From Murimonas intestini (GTDB lineage: Bacteria; Bacillota; Clostridia; Lachnospirales; Lachnospiraceae): a DNA stretch of 64,000 nt. The notes under the pieces were generated by a model, which was not told the DNA's origin, did no database searches, and worked only from the letters and a program-made list of their open reading frames with translations. Positions 7,801-15,664 of this stretch are shown here, piece by piece. The first letter of the stretch is position 1. Every line of letters begins with the position of its first letter. Location: NCBI GenBank assembly GCA_003148945.1, contig QGGY01000003.1, positions 186,001-250,000 of the forward strand. Direction: 5' to 3'. The translations under genes and the position numbers were made by a program.

Positions 7801-9252
7801 TTAAATCTCTGCAGGAACTTTATCCGGATTTTTAAAGCAGATAAGCGTATATAAACGGGCATCCAGAAATATGGCCCGAAAAGTCCGCTGGACGCAGAGG
7901 GCAGCGCTTTCCCGGTCACCTTTTCTAAGAGAACTGCATGCAAGCGCAAATTCTTCAAAGCCTTCCTGTGCCAAAGCCACACATTCTTCAATTATCACAT
8001 ATGGGCGGTCCAGATAATGACCCCAAATCAGGGCATCATCAAACTGCTCAAGAATGTTTTCAAGACATTTCAGCGGCATATGCGCTTTTAGGAAAGCAGT
8101 AATGATATGTATGATACCGGAACTTCTCTGTCTCAGGGGACTCAGCTCCCATTCGGCTGCCGTATCCGCAAGCTGGGAATCATCCAGCAGAGAAAAAGCC
8201 GCAAGGGAAAGCTTTCCTGTACAGACAGCCAGAATCTGCAGGACATTTAAAAAAAGAGTCAGATTGTTCTCGATGATATTTTGTTCTATCCGGATAGGCG
8301 CAAGCTCCTCCGAAGTGCGCAGCACAGAACCTTTTTTCTCAATTGTGTGGATGAATCCAATGTCGCTCAGCAGAGCCATTGCCTTGGAAGCAGTTGATTT
8401 GGAAATCTTGTAGATGCGCATAATTTCAGGCTCTGACGGGAAATATGCACGATCACTGAATTCGCCTGATTGAGCGCGCCGGTACAGGCTTTGAGCCACA
8501 GAAGCATAAAGCGGAGAGCGGTTTTTTCCTCTGAACCATTGGTAGGCCACCAGGTTCTCCGGCTTTGGTACGATTTTTTGTAACCCGTTTAAATAGACTG
8601 CCGCCTGCTGGCCGGCATTTTTGTACATCTCCTCAAGTTTGGCAATCAGGGGTCCGCGTTCCTTACGTTCAGCCATGCCCTGCATAACTGACAGATTATT
8701 TTTCATAAAATCCGCCGATACAGTGAAGGGATCCTCTAATTGGGACTGCATGACATAAGGAAAACGTGCATAGTGCTCCATATCGCTCTGAAGGTCCAGT
8801 ACAGTCTGGTTGCGGTACGGAAGAAGCATCTCTGTAAAAAAGGCGGCTGTTTGCTGGTTATTGATAATCCTGTTATCAGCTGAATCTGCTGCGTCCGCAA
8901 AAAAACTTAAACTGCCGCAATGCATCGCCCCTTCGGCATAAAGGGACGGCATGATCAATTCCAGTCCGCTGTAGATATCCAAAATGCTTTCGCGTCTTTG
9001 CATCAGTGACTGGATGTAGCCATTTTCGTTTTCATTAAAGCTGACGATAGCCCGCTTGCCGGAGGAGGTACATATCACACCTTCTTCTTTCAGCATACGG
9101 ATTACCTTTCGTACAGTTGTTATTCCCACCTGATACCGCTGGCAAAGCTCACTCTGGCTGGGAAATACTTCTCCGCGGCGGAGAACACCGCTGTATATCT
9201 GCGTCAAAATGGATTGATAAAGAACTTTATAAAGCAGACTTTCCTGTTCCAC
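7801..9252 (-). CDS. GntR-type regulator with two winged-helix domains
   Basis: 483 residues from a GTG start at 9252 with TAAGGAGG upstream. The N terminus (residues 1-75) is a GntR winged helix: FPSQSELCQRYQVGITTVRKVIRMLKEEG. A second one appears at about residues 245-310: FPSEPEIMRIYKISKSTASKAMALLSDIG. Each is followed by a mostly helical region of about 160 residues with no recognised ligand-binding signature. GntR proteins normally have a single DNA-binding domain and about 240 residues, so this looks like a duplication or fusion of two units. The upstream region contains TATAGTAAACTATTTTTAGTATA-like symmetry near 9265-9290 that could be an autoregulatory site. Targets are unknown. Confidence 0.8.
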   Translation of the reverse strand: MEQESLLYKVLYQSILTQIYSGVLRRGEVFPSQSELCQRYQVGITTVRKVIRMLKEEGVICTSSGKRAIVSFNENENGYIQSLMQRRESILDIYSGLELIMPSLYAEGAMHCGSLSFFADAADSADNRIINNQQTAAFFTEMLLPYRNQTVLDLQSDMEHYARFPYVMQSQLEDPFTVSADFMKNNLSVMQGMAERKERGPLIAKLEEMYKNAGQQAAVYLNGLQKIVPKPENLVAYQWFRGKNRSPLYASVAQSLYRRAQSGEFSDRAYFPSEPEIMRIYKISKSTASKAMALLSDIGFIHTIEKKGSVLRTSEELAPIRIEQNIIENNLTLFLNVLQILAVCTGKLSLAAFSLLDDSQLADTAAEWELSPLRQRSSGIIHIITAFLKAHMPLKCLENILEQFDDALIWGHYLDRPYVIIEECVALAQEGFEEFALACSSLRKGDRESAALCVQRTFRAIFLDARLYTLICFKNPDKVPAEI

Positions 9253-9381
9253 GATATGCCTCCTTATAGTAAACTATTTTTAGTATACCATAAATAAAAT
9301 TAAAATACTTAATAATTTGAAAGGAGGCCAATAGGGCAGACCGGACAAATTTCTTGTCCGGCCGCTTCGTATCTGTGCATT

Positions 9382-11586
9382 TTATTTCAAAAAAAGATTT
9401 TCATATTGTTCTATCCGGAGTGGTCTGCTGATCAGAAATCCCTGGACACCGTCACATCCAAGTTCCTGCAGCATAGAAAACTGGCATTCATTTTCCACAC
9501 CTTCTGCGATCAAACGCATATGCAGATTATGGCAGATTTGTACCAATGACGTTATCAGCATACGTGAACGCTCATTTTTATCGATATCATCCATTAAACG
9601 CTTGTCTACTTTTAATGTATCCAAATCGGCATTTATAAATAATGCCATATTGGAATAGCGGGAACCAAAGTCGTCAATTGAGATTGCAAATCCGGCTTTT
9701 TTTATCTTATCAATAATGGAAATTAAAAATTCATTGTCATAATTCTCATCATTTTCAATAATTTCAATTTCAAGTAAGGACTTGTCTACATCATAACGTT
9801 CCCATATCGTGTTCAGCATATCTATGTATTCCGGAATACGCAGCGTATAACGGGAAAAATTTACACTGACCGGTTTTAACAAAAGGTTCTCTTTTTTCCA
9901 TTTTTCCAGCAATTTGCATATTGTCTCAAAAACAAAAAAATCAATATGGTGAATACTTCGTGTATTCTCTAAAAAGCTTATAAATTCATTAGGCATAATG
10001 AGTTTTCCCTCATGGTCATGATACCGGATCAATGCCTCTCCGCCTATAATATGCCGGTGGAAATCAACTTTAGGCTGCAAATACACCTCAAAGTTCCCGT
10101 TTGCAATCTCTTCTTCCAGCTTATTTTTTTCAGAGAATTGCAGTATGCTGTCGTTGTGAAAACGATAACGGTTAGAAGTTGGATTCTTGCGGTAAAAATC
10201 TCTTTTATCCTTATACATTAATTCATCGGCTTCACTTATTTTACTGTCTATATCATTTACTTGATCTGTCCAGATATAACCAACAGCACCTTTACAGTTG
10301 GTACTTAACAAAATATAATGCTTTAGATTAACCACCTGGTCTTCAAGGGCATCCTGTCCGATCCCGCTGATCAATACTACAAATTCATCCCCGCCCAGAC
10401 GGTAGATATTGCCTGTAGGGAATGCTTTCTTCAGCATTTCTACACCCTCGATAAGTATTTGGTCCCCAAACTTGTGCCCCATGTGGTCATTGATGTCTTT
10501 TAAGCCGTTTATATCCATATAAACGGCGCCTATAGATGTGAAACTGACACTTTGGCAAAGATTCTCTATATCCTGCAGATATTTATTGCGGTTAAAGGAA
10601 CCTGTCAATTCATCATAAAAACTATTATATATGAGTTTTTCGTTTAATTCTGACTTTTCAACAGAAATGCCAATGAAATAGCTTAATGTTTCCAACATAG
10701 AAGTGTTCATCAAAAACTCTACATTAGAATTGTCGGCGCCGATAAATCCGATCAGCTGATCATGCGTAATGATGGGGGATAATACCATGCTGTGAATCCC
10801 CTGCGCATACAGTACTTCAAAAGTATGTGAATTATTTTCTTTCAGGGCGTCTACATTGGGAATTACAATATTTTTCCCCATGCAAAACTCCTCAAACCAC
10901 GGTTCAAGAAGCTTGATATCCATATACTGGCAATAGTCCATCTGAGGATCTATACCTTCGCGGCACCATTCAAATATACAATTCATTTCAGTTTCATTGA
11001 TATCAAACATATATGCACGCTCTGCCTCTAAAAAGGTACCAATGATACACAGTATATCATCCATGTATTCTGCCTTGTCCATACAGCCATACATCCGCTT
11101 GAGGCACTCCATTGTCTGTATTTCCTTCCGCAATATATTTTGCGATTTTCGATGCTCTTCTTCCGCTTTTGTTCGTGCATTTACCAGATCATCAACATCT
11201 GTATACACGACGTATATAACGGGCACTCCATCAATTACTTCATCTGTAAAAGTACCTATGAAACGGATCCAGATAGAAGACCCGTCTTTGCGGGGCATTT
11301 TGCAAACGGCATCATATCCCCCATGGTTAGCAGTTAATGCGTCTTTTACAGCTTTCACGATGGAATTATATTCTTCAGGAGCATTGGAAAAATAAAGGCG
11401 GACGCTTCCATGAAAGTTTTGATCATATTCCTCTTTTGTATAGCCTGTTTTGTCATAGAAAAAACGATTTGCCCAGATGACTTGAAAATCATCATTCAGC
11501 AAATGTTTACTGACACTAATATGCAGTGAGGTCATCAACATATTGTATTCATTACTTATAGTTGATAAATTCAACGAATTTTCCAT
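9382..11586 (-). CDS. PAS-GAF-GGDEF-EAL cyclic-di-GMP signalling protein
   Basis: 734 residues, no membrane segment. Order: PAS (about 25-135), short helical linker, GAF-like sensor (about 165-310), GGDEF domain with intact active-site motif GGDEF in RLGGDEFVVLI, and EAL domain (about 490-730) with EALIR, VNFSR, EIIEND, DDFG, KVDK and AEGVE. Both catalytic motifs look intact, so it may make and break c-di-GMP, with the PAS and GAF parts choosing the output. Start at 11586 follows GAGGAGG. It is a single-gene unit. A CCGGACAA...TTGTCCGG hairpin (9341-9361) lies just past its stop codon without a clear U-tract. Confidence 0.92.
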   Translation of the reverse strand: MENSLNLSTISNEYNMLMTSLHISVSKHLLNDDFQVIWANRFFYDKTGYTKEEYDQNFHGSVRLYFSNAPEEYNSIVKAVKDALTANHGGYDAVCKMPRKDGSSIWIRFIGTFTDEVIDGVPVIYVVYTDVDDLVNARTKAEEEHRKSQNILRKEIQTMECLKRMYGCMDKAEYMDDILCIIGTFLEAERAYMFDINETEMNCIFEWCREGIDPQMDYCQYMDIKLLEPWFEEFCMGKNIVIPNVDALKENNSHTFEVLYAQGIHSMVLSPIITHDQLIGFIGADNSNVEFLMNTSMLETLSYFIGISVEKSELNEKLIYNSFYDELTGSFNRNKYLQDIENLCQSVSFTSIGAVYMDINGLKDINDHMGHKFGDQILIEGVEMLKKAFPTGNIYRLGGDEFVVLISGIGQDALEDQVVNLKHYILLSTNCKGAVGYIWTDQVNDIDSKISEADELMYKDKRDFYRKNPTSNRYRFHNDSILQFSEKNKLEEEIANGNFEVYLQPKVDFHRHIIGGEALIRYHDHEGKLIMPNEFISFLENTRSIHHIDFFVFETICKLLEKWKKENLLLKPVSVNFSRYTLRIPEYIDMLNTIWERYDVDKSLLEIEIIENDENYDNEFLISIIDKIKKAGFAISIDDFGSRYSNMALFINADLDTLKVDKRLMDDIDKNERSRMLITSLVQICHNLHMRLIAEGVENECQFSMLQELGCDGVQGFLISRPLRIEQYENLFLK

Positions 11587-11737
11587 ATATACCTCCTCAT
11601 ATGATTCAAAATCTTTCCTTGCACTTCTTCCCTGAATTAGCTATAGGTTATTATATCTACATTTTGATAAATTAGCAAGTGTTTTAGAAATTTTTTACAT
11701 GCAGCTGTGAAAAGAGTGAACAGTTTCGATTTTTGAC

Positions 11738-11783
11738 AAAAAAGAGGACCATGACATTTTATTGGAGTCATGGTCCTCTTTTT
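11738..11783. terminator. Strong bidirectional terminator
   Basis: AAAAAGAGGACCATGAC pairs perfectly with its complement 13 bases on, giving a 17-bp stem flanked by A and T runs. It lies directly after the minus-strand 37-residue peptide gene (stop at 11812) and before the promoter region of the GGDEF-EAL gene. Confidence 0.9.
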
Positions 11784-11811
11784 ATATTGCATTCATTTAT
11801 GATCCTGTGCC

Positions 11812-11925
11812 TTATTTTTCCACTGCCATTGCTTTTTTGCGGAGCACGGTCAGGCCGAAGCCTACCATAGCTGTTCCGTTTGCAAGCAGACCCAGTGTTG
11901 CCGCCATCGCTATAGTCACTGCCAT
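11812..11925 (-). CDS. 37-residue hydrophobic small protein
   Basis: A short frame overlooked by length cut-offs. It starts at 11925 (MAVTIAMAATLGLLANG) and ends at TAA 11812-11814 (LRKKAMAVEK). AGAGGTG lies 6 bases upstream of the ATG. The first 28 residues are almost wholly non-polar and the tail is basic, so a single membrane helix with cytoplasmic C terminus is likely. It has its own predicted promoter (11955-11983) and a strong terminator 29 bases after the stop, so it looks like a complete one-gene transcript. I do not recognise a family; a membrane-active peptide, a toxin-like peptide or a small regulator are all possible. An overlapping 71-residue frame is unlikely to be the product. 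Confidence 0.6.
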   Translation of the reverse strand: MAVTIAMAATLGLLANGTAMVGFGLTVLRKKAMAVEK

Positions 11926-11954
11926 TGTTATCACCTCTGTCTTGGATTGTTAAC

Positions 11955-11983
11955 ATTTTATCACTCCTTGTACAAAGATACAA
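11955..11983 (-). promoter_or_regulatory. Predicted promoter for the 37-residue peptide
   Basis: On the minus strand TTGTAT and TAAAAT are separated by exactly 17 bases. Transcription would begin about 20-25 bases before the peptide start codon. Confidence 0.5.
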
Positions 11984-12036
11984 TGTGCAGAATCAATGGG
12001 ATTTAAAGGAAAAATAAATGGGATTTTGTTTATTAT

Positions 12037-12771
12037 TTAACGAACATGGGGGATTCGCTCCGGCCATCCCTCCAAATTGCCGCTGATGATGGCTGTAAAC
12101 ATCCTTTCTTTGCATCCCGGGTGTTCGCGGTTCAGCTGGCGGAGAAGATTTTTGGCGTATTCACGTTTAGTGTGGCCGTCAGCCGGACAGGGACTTTTTG
12201 CTACGGGCAGTGCATATTTATTTTTAAAGCCAATTACGTCAGCTTCATCTACAAACATCATGGGACGTATTACAGTCAGATCCATGCGGTCCAGATAGGT
12301 GCGGGGAGAAAAAGAGTGGAAACGTCCCTCAAAGATCAGTGACAGCAGCATGGTTTCCACAACATCATCCTTGTGGTGTGCATAAGCTACCTTGTTGCAG
12401 CCAAGTTCTTTGGCGGCCTGATTGAAAGAACCTTTCCGCATCTTGGCACAGAGTGAGCAGGGATTGCTCTCACGGCGGTCTTCAAAGATGATCTTGCCGA
12501 TCTCTGTATCAACTACTGTGTAGCGGACTCCGAGTTCATCACAGAGAGCGCGGATGGCTGACAGATCGAAGCCGGGAAAACCTAAGTTGACCGTGATTGC
12601 TTCAATCTCAAAATGTTTTGGATAAAATCTTTTAAGTCCATGTAAGGCATAGAGGAGAGTCAGGCTGTCTTTTCCGCCGGATATTCCCACGGCGATCCTG
12701 TCACCTTCCCCGATCATCTGATATTCGTCTACCGCCCGGCGGGTATAGCTGAGTAGCTGCTGTAATTTCAT
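12037..12771 (-). CDS. TtcA-family tRNA 2-thiocytidine synthetase-like protein
   Basis: 244 residues. The ATP-pyrophosphatase loop SGGKDS is at residues 31-36. CSLC (C105, C108) and a third cysteine in CPADG (C195) are the iron-sulfur ligands of the TtcA group, which activates a tRNA base with ATP and adds sulfur at cytidine 32. The length is somewhat below E. coli TtcA (311), as usual for Firmicute versions. AYAHHKDDVVET is also conserved. It lies 6 bases after the TetR gene on the same strand, so the two may share a transcript. Exact target base is inferred from family. Confidence 0.82.
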   Translation of the reverse strand: MKLQQLLSYTRRAVDEYQMIGEGDRIAVGISGGKDSLTLLYALHGLKRFYPKHFEIEAITVNLGFPGFDLSAIRALCDELGVRYTVVDTEIGKIIFEDRRESNPCSLCAKMRKGSFNQAAKELGCNKVAYAHHKDDVVETMLLSLIFEGRFHSFSPRTYLDRMDLTVIRPMMFVDEADVIGFKNKYALPVAKSPCPADGHTKREYAKNLLRQLNREHPGCKERMFTAIISGNLEGWPERIPHVR

Positions 12772-12777
12772 AAAGTA

Positions 12778-13383
12778 TTAATCTCCTTGGGTATGTTGTT
12801 TAATGATTGTTCGTACACTTTCAAAAATATAAGGCTTCATATCCTCGATAGGAGCCGGCTGGCTGTAGAGGATAGGGCTGTAGGTAGAGCCGCTGACGGT
12901 TTCCACGATCATATAGACCATGATCTCCGGGTCTTTAAAGGTTTGCCCGCTTTCTGAGAGTATCTGGTAATAAATGTCATATACGTTTTTATCAGTGTCA
13001 TTATCCATACGTGTAAGGGCATTTTTAAAAATTCCCCAGCTCAGATGCTTGGCAATGAGATTCAGAAGGGATTTATCCTGATTCAGCTGATTGATAACGT
13101 GGTCAGCGATAAAGACTACACGGTCCTCGAAAGAATCTATCCCGGCAGATTTCATAGCTGTGTAGGCACTTCCCAGGATCTGATTGGCCTTGTGTGAGAT
13201 CAGCTTGTTCCGAAGGTCATATTTGTCAGAAAAGTACAGATAGAATGTCCCCTTTGCCACACCGGCCTTCTCCACAATATCTGAGATGGAAGTCTTTTGT
13301 ATCCCTTTGGTAATAAAAAGATCAAAGGCTGTATTCAACAGGGCCTCTTTTTTCTGTTTTTTATTATTTTCCAATTTACTCAT
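12778..13383 (-). CDS. TetR/AcrR-family repressor
   Basis: 201 residues from the ATG at 13383 (MSKLENNKKQKKEALL), with AAGGAG upstream; a longer frame to 13458 is less likely. The N-terminal helix-turn-helix is typical: ALLNTAFDLFITKGIQKTSISDIVEKAGVAKGTFYLYF. The C-terminal region would bind a ligand. It is divergent from an MMPL transporter and YhgE-like gene, and the shared 184-base intergenic region contains two copies of a TGACYANTRGTCA palindrome. It therefore probably represses the transporter, and perhaps itself. Confidence 0.9.
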   Translation of the reverse strand: MSKLENNKKQKKEALLNTAFDLFITKGIQKTSISDIVEKAGVAKGTFYLYFSDKYDLRNKLISHKANQILGSAYTAMKSAGIDSFEDRVVFIADHVINQLNQDKSLLNLIAKHLSWGIFKNALTRMDNDTDKNVYDIYYQILSESGQTFKDPEIMVYMIVETVSGSTYSPILYSQPAPIEDMKPYIFESVRTIIKQHTQGD

Positions 13384-13486
13384 ACGGCATATCTCCTTTG
13401 GCTGCGGTTTGAAAGCGCATTCCCTCTTTATTATTGATGAAAAGTTCCAAAAAGTCAATTACCTGCATAAAATTAAAAATAGAGAT

Positions 13487-13514
13487 TGACTAATGGTCAT
13501 TTTTGTAGTATAAC
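13487..13514 (+). promoter_or_regulatory. Predicted promoter of the MMPL-YhgE operon
   Basis: TTGACT and TATAAC are separated by 16 bases. The -35 box overlaps the first TetR operator half-site, so repressor binding would block polymerase. Confidence 0.6.
13488..13500. promoter_or_regulatory. Predicted TetR operator 1
   Basis: TGACTAATGGTCA is an imperfect 13-bp palindrome. It matches operator 2 with the consensus TGACYANTRGTCA and overlaps the -35 box. Confidence 0.65.
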
Positions 13515-13529
13515 ATGGTTTGAAAGAAA

Positions 13530-13542
13530 TGACCAGTAGTCA
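13530..13542. promoter_or_regulatory. Predicted TetR operator 2
   Basis: TGACCAGTAGTCA, 42 bp centre to centre from operator 1 (about four helical turns), downstream of the likely transcription start and before the MMPL start codon. Confidence 0.65.
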
Positions 13543-13567
13543 TTTTGAAAGTGAGGAGAGATAAGGA

Positions 13568-15664
13568 ATGATAAAAGCAGGCAAAAAAATAGTTAAGTAC
13601 AAGATACCGATTTTCATATTGAGCCTACTTCTGCTGGTTCCCGCCGTATTCGGATATATCAGCACAAGGGTAAATTATGATATCATGACCTACCTGCCTG
13701 ATTCGCTGGAAACAGTCAGGGGACAGGACATTATGCTGGATGAGTTTGGAATGGGCGCTTTCTCTATGGTGATCGTGGAGGATATGGAACCAAAGGATGT
13801 AGTAAAGCTTAAGGATGAGATCAGGGAGATAAACCATGTAAAGGATGTGCTCTGGTATGACAGCGTTATGGATATCAGCGTGCCGGTGGAGATGCTGCCG
13901 GATGATATAAAGGACGCCTTCTTTCAGGGGGATGCCACTATGATGATAGCCCTCTTTGATGACACTACATCCTCCGATGAGACAATGGAGGCTGTGAGCC
14001 AGATGAGGACACTGGCAAGGGAACAGTGTTACATCAGCGGCATGTCAGGGGTGGTTACAGATGTGAAGGATCTGTTCCTGCAGGAAATGCCAATATATGT
14101 ATTGATAGCTGCGCTGCTGAGCCTTCTGGTGCTGATGCTGACAATGGATTCTGTTCTGGCGCCTGTGCTTTTCCTGTTCAGTATAGGCATTGCGATTATT
14201 TACAACATGGGTACGAATATGTTTCTGGGGGAGATCTCATATATTACCCAGGCGCTGACGGCAGTGCTCCAGCTGGGCGTTACAATGGATTATTCCATTT
14301 TCCTGCTGAACAGCTATGAAGAAAACAAGGTCAGATTTGACGGAGATAAGAACAGGGCTATGGCCCATGCTATATCAAATACATTTAAATCTGTGGCAGG
14401 CAGCTCAGTAACTACTATCGCCGGATTTATAGCGCTGTGCTTTATGTCCTTTACCCTGGGGATGAATATCGGAGTTGTAATGGCTAAAGGGGTAGTTATT
14501 GGAGTTATTTGCTGTGTGACACTGCTGCCGTCCATGATCCTGATTTTTGACAGGGGGATTGAAAAGACAAGGCATAAAGCGCTTATACCAAATCTCGACA
14601 AGATATCAGGCTTTATATCAAAGCATTATAAAATCTGGATGGCAGTCTTTATCATATTGCTTGTTCCGGCGCTTTACGGCAATACGCATACAGATGTGTA
14701 TTACAATATAGACTCTACGCTGCCGGCAGATCTGGACAGTTCTAAGGCAAATGCAAAGCTTGGCGATGAATTCCATATGAATAATGTATACATGGTCATG
14801 CTGCCAAATGGAATGGATGCCAAGGATAAAGATAATATGCTCAGGCAGATCAAAGAGGTGGACGGCATCAACTGGGCGATCGGCATGGATTCTCTTGTAG
14901 GACCGGGAATTCCGGACGATATGATCCCTGAAGATATAAAAGGAATGCTGAAAAGTGATAATTACGAGCTGCAGTTTATCTGCTCAGACTATAAGACAGC
15001 AACAGACGAAGTGAATAACCAGATAGCCCAGGTGAACGGCATTATTAAAAATTATGAGCAGGGGGCTATGGTCATAGGTGAAGCGCCGCTGACAAAGGAT
15101 CTGGTCACAGTGACGGACGTGGATTTCAGAAATGTAAATATCATATCCATCGCCGCCATATTTGTCATAATCATGATCGTGTTCAAATCCATATCACTGC
15201 CGGTAATACTGGTGGCAGTCATTGAATTTGCTATCTGTATCAACATGGCAATATCATGTTTTGCCGGAACAAAGCTTCCGTTCATAGCAAGTATAGTCAT
15301 AGGCACCATACAGCTGGGGGCTACAGTAGATTACGCTATTTTGATGACCAGCCGCTACCAGCGTGAGAGGAGCAGGGGGGCTGGCAAGAAGGACGCTATA
15401 AGGACGGCCCATAAGTCTTCAATGAAATCAATTATAATCAGCGGGTGCAGCTTTTTCGCAGCTACCTTCGGCGTGGGAATGTATTCCAAGATAGATATTA
15501 TCAGCTCTATCTGCAACCTGCTGTCGAGAGGGGCTATTATCAGTACGGTAGTCGTTATCTGTGTACTGCCTGCCATGTTTATGATATTTGATAAAGTAAT
15601 ATGTAAAACATCAATCGGCTTCTTGCCAAAACAGAACAAGAATAAACAGGAGGAATTAAGATGA
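13568..15664 (+). CDS. MMPL/RND-family transporter
   Basis: 698 residues with the RND pattern: an N-terminal helix (about 12-31), an extracellular loop (about 32-175), a block of five to six helices (about 176-345), a second helix and loop (about 360-530) and a final helical block (about 535-690). Repeated GAxVDYSIFL/GVTMDYSIFL and GATVDYAILM segments are the conserved helix 4/10 motifs of MMPL proteins. These pumps move lipids or other hydrophobic substrates using the proton gradient. Its last codons overlap the YhgE-like gene by ATGA, so translation is coupled. Control by the divergent TetR protein is likely. Confidence 0.9.
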   Translation: MIKAGKKIVKYKIPIFILSLLLLVPAVFGYISTRVNYDIMTYLPDSLETVRGQDIMLDEFGMGAFSMVIVEDMEPKDVVKLKDEIREINHVKDVLWYDSVMDISVPVEMLPDDIKDAFFQGDATMMIALFDDTTSSDETMEAVSQMRTLAREQCYISGMSGVVTDVKDLFLQEMPIYVLIAALLSLLVLMLTMDSVLAPVLFLFSIGIAIIYNMGTNMFLGEISYITQALTAVLQLGVTMDYSIFLLNSYEENKVRFDGDKNRAMAHAISNTFKSVAGSSVTTIAGFIALCFMSFTLGMNIGVVMAKGVVIGVICCVTLLPSMILIFDRGIEKTRHKALIPNLDKISGFISKHYKIWMAVFIILLVPALYGNTHTDVYYNIDSTLPADLDSSKANAKLGDEFHMNNVYMVMLPNGMDAKDKDNMLRQIKEVDGINWAIGMDSLVGPGIPDDMIPEDIKGMLKSDNYELQFICSDYKTATDEVNNQIAQVNGIIKNYEQGAMVIGEAPLTKDLVTVTDVDFRNVNIISIAAIFVIIMIVFKSISLPVILVAVIEFAICINMAISCFAGTKLPFIASIVIGTIQLGATVDYAILMTSRYQRERSRGAGKKDAIRTAHKSSMKSIIISGCSFFAATFGVGMYSKIDIISSICNLLSRGAIISTVVVICVLPAMFMIFDKVICKTSIGFLPKQNKNKQEELR

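Noticed and set aside
9341-9361. CCGGACAA/TTGTCCGG hairpin as the terminator of the GGDEF-EAL gene, and the AAAGGAGG just beyond it as a plus-strand gene start
   Set aside because: On the minus strand no U-tract follows the stem, and no start codon with an open frame follows the ribosome-site-like sequence on the plus strand.
11768-11983. A 71-residue minus-strand frame overlapping the 37-residue peptide in another phase
   Set aside because: Its start codon overlaps the predicted -10 box, its composition is not protein-like and it runs through the terminator stem; the 37-residue frame has the better ribosome site.
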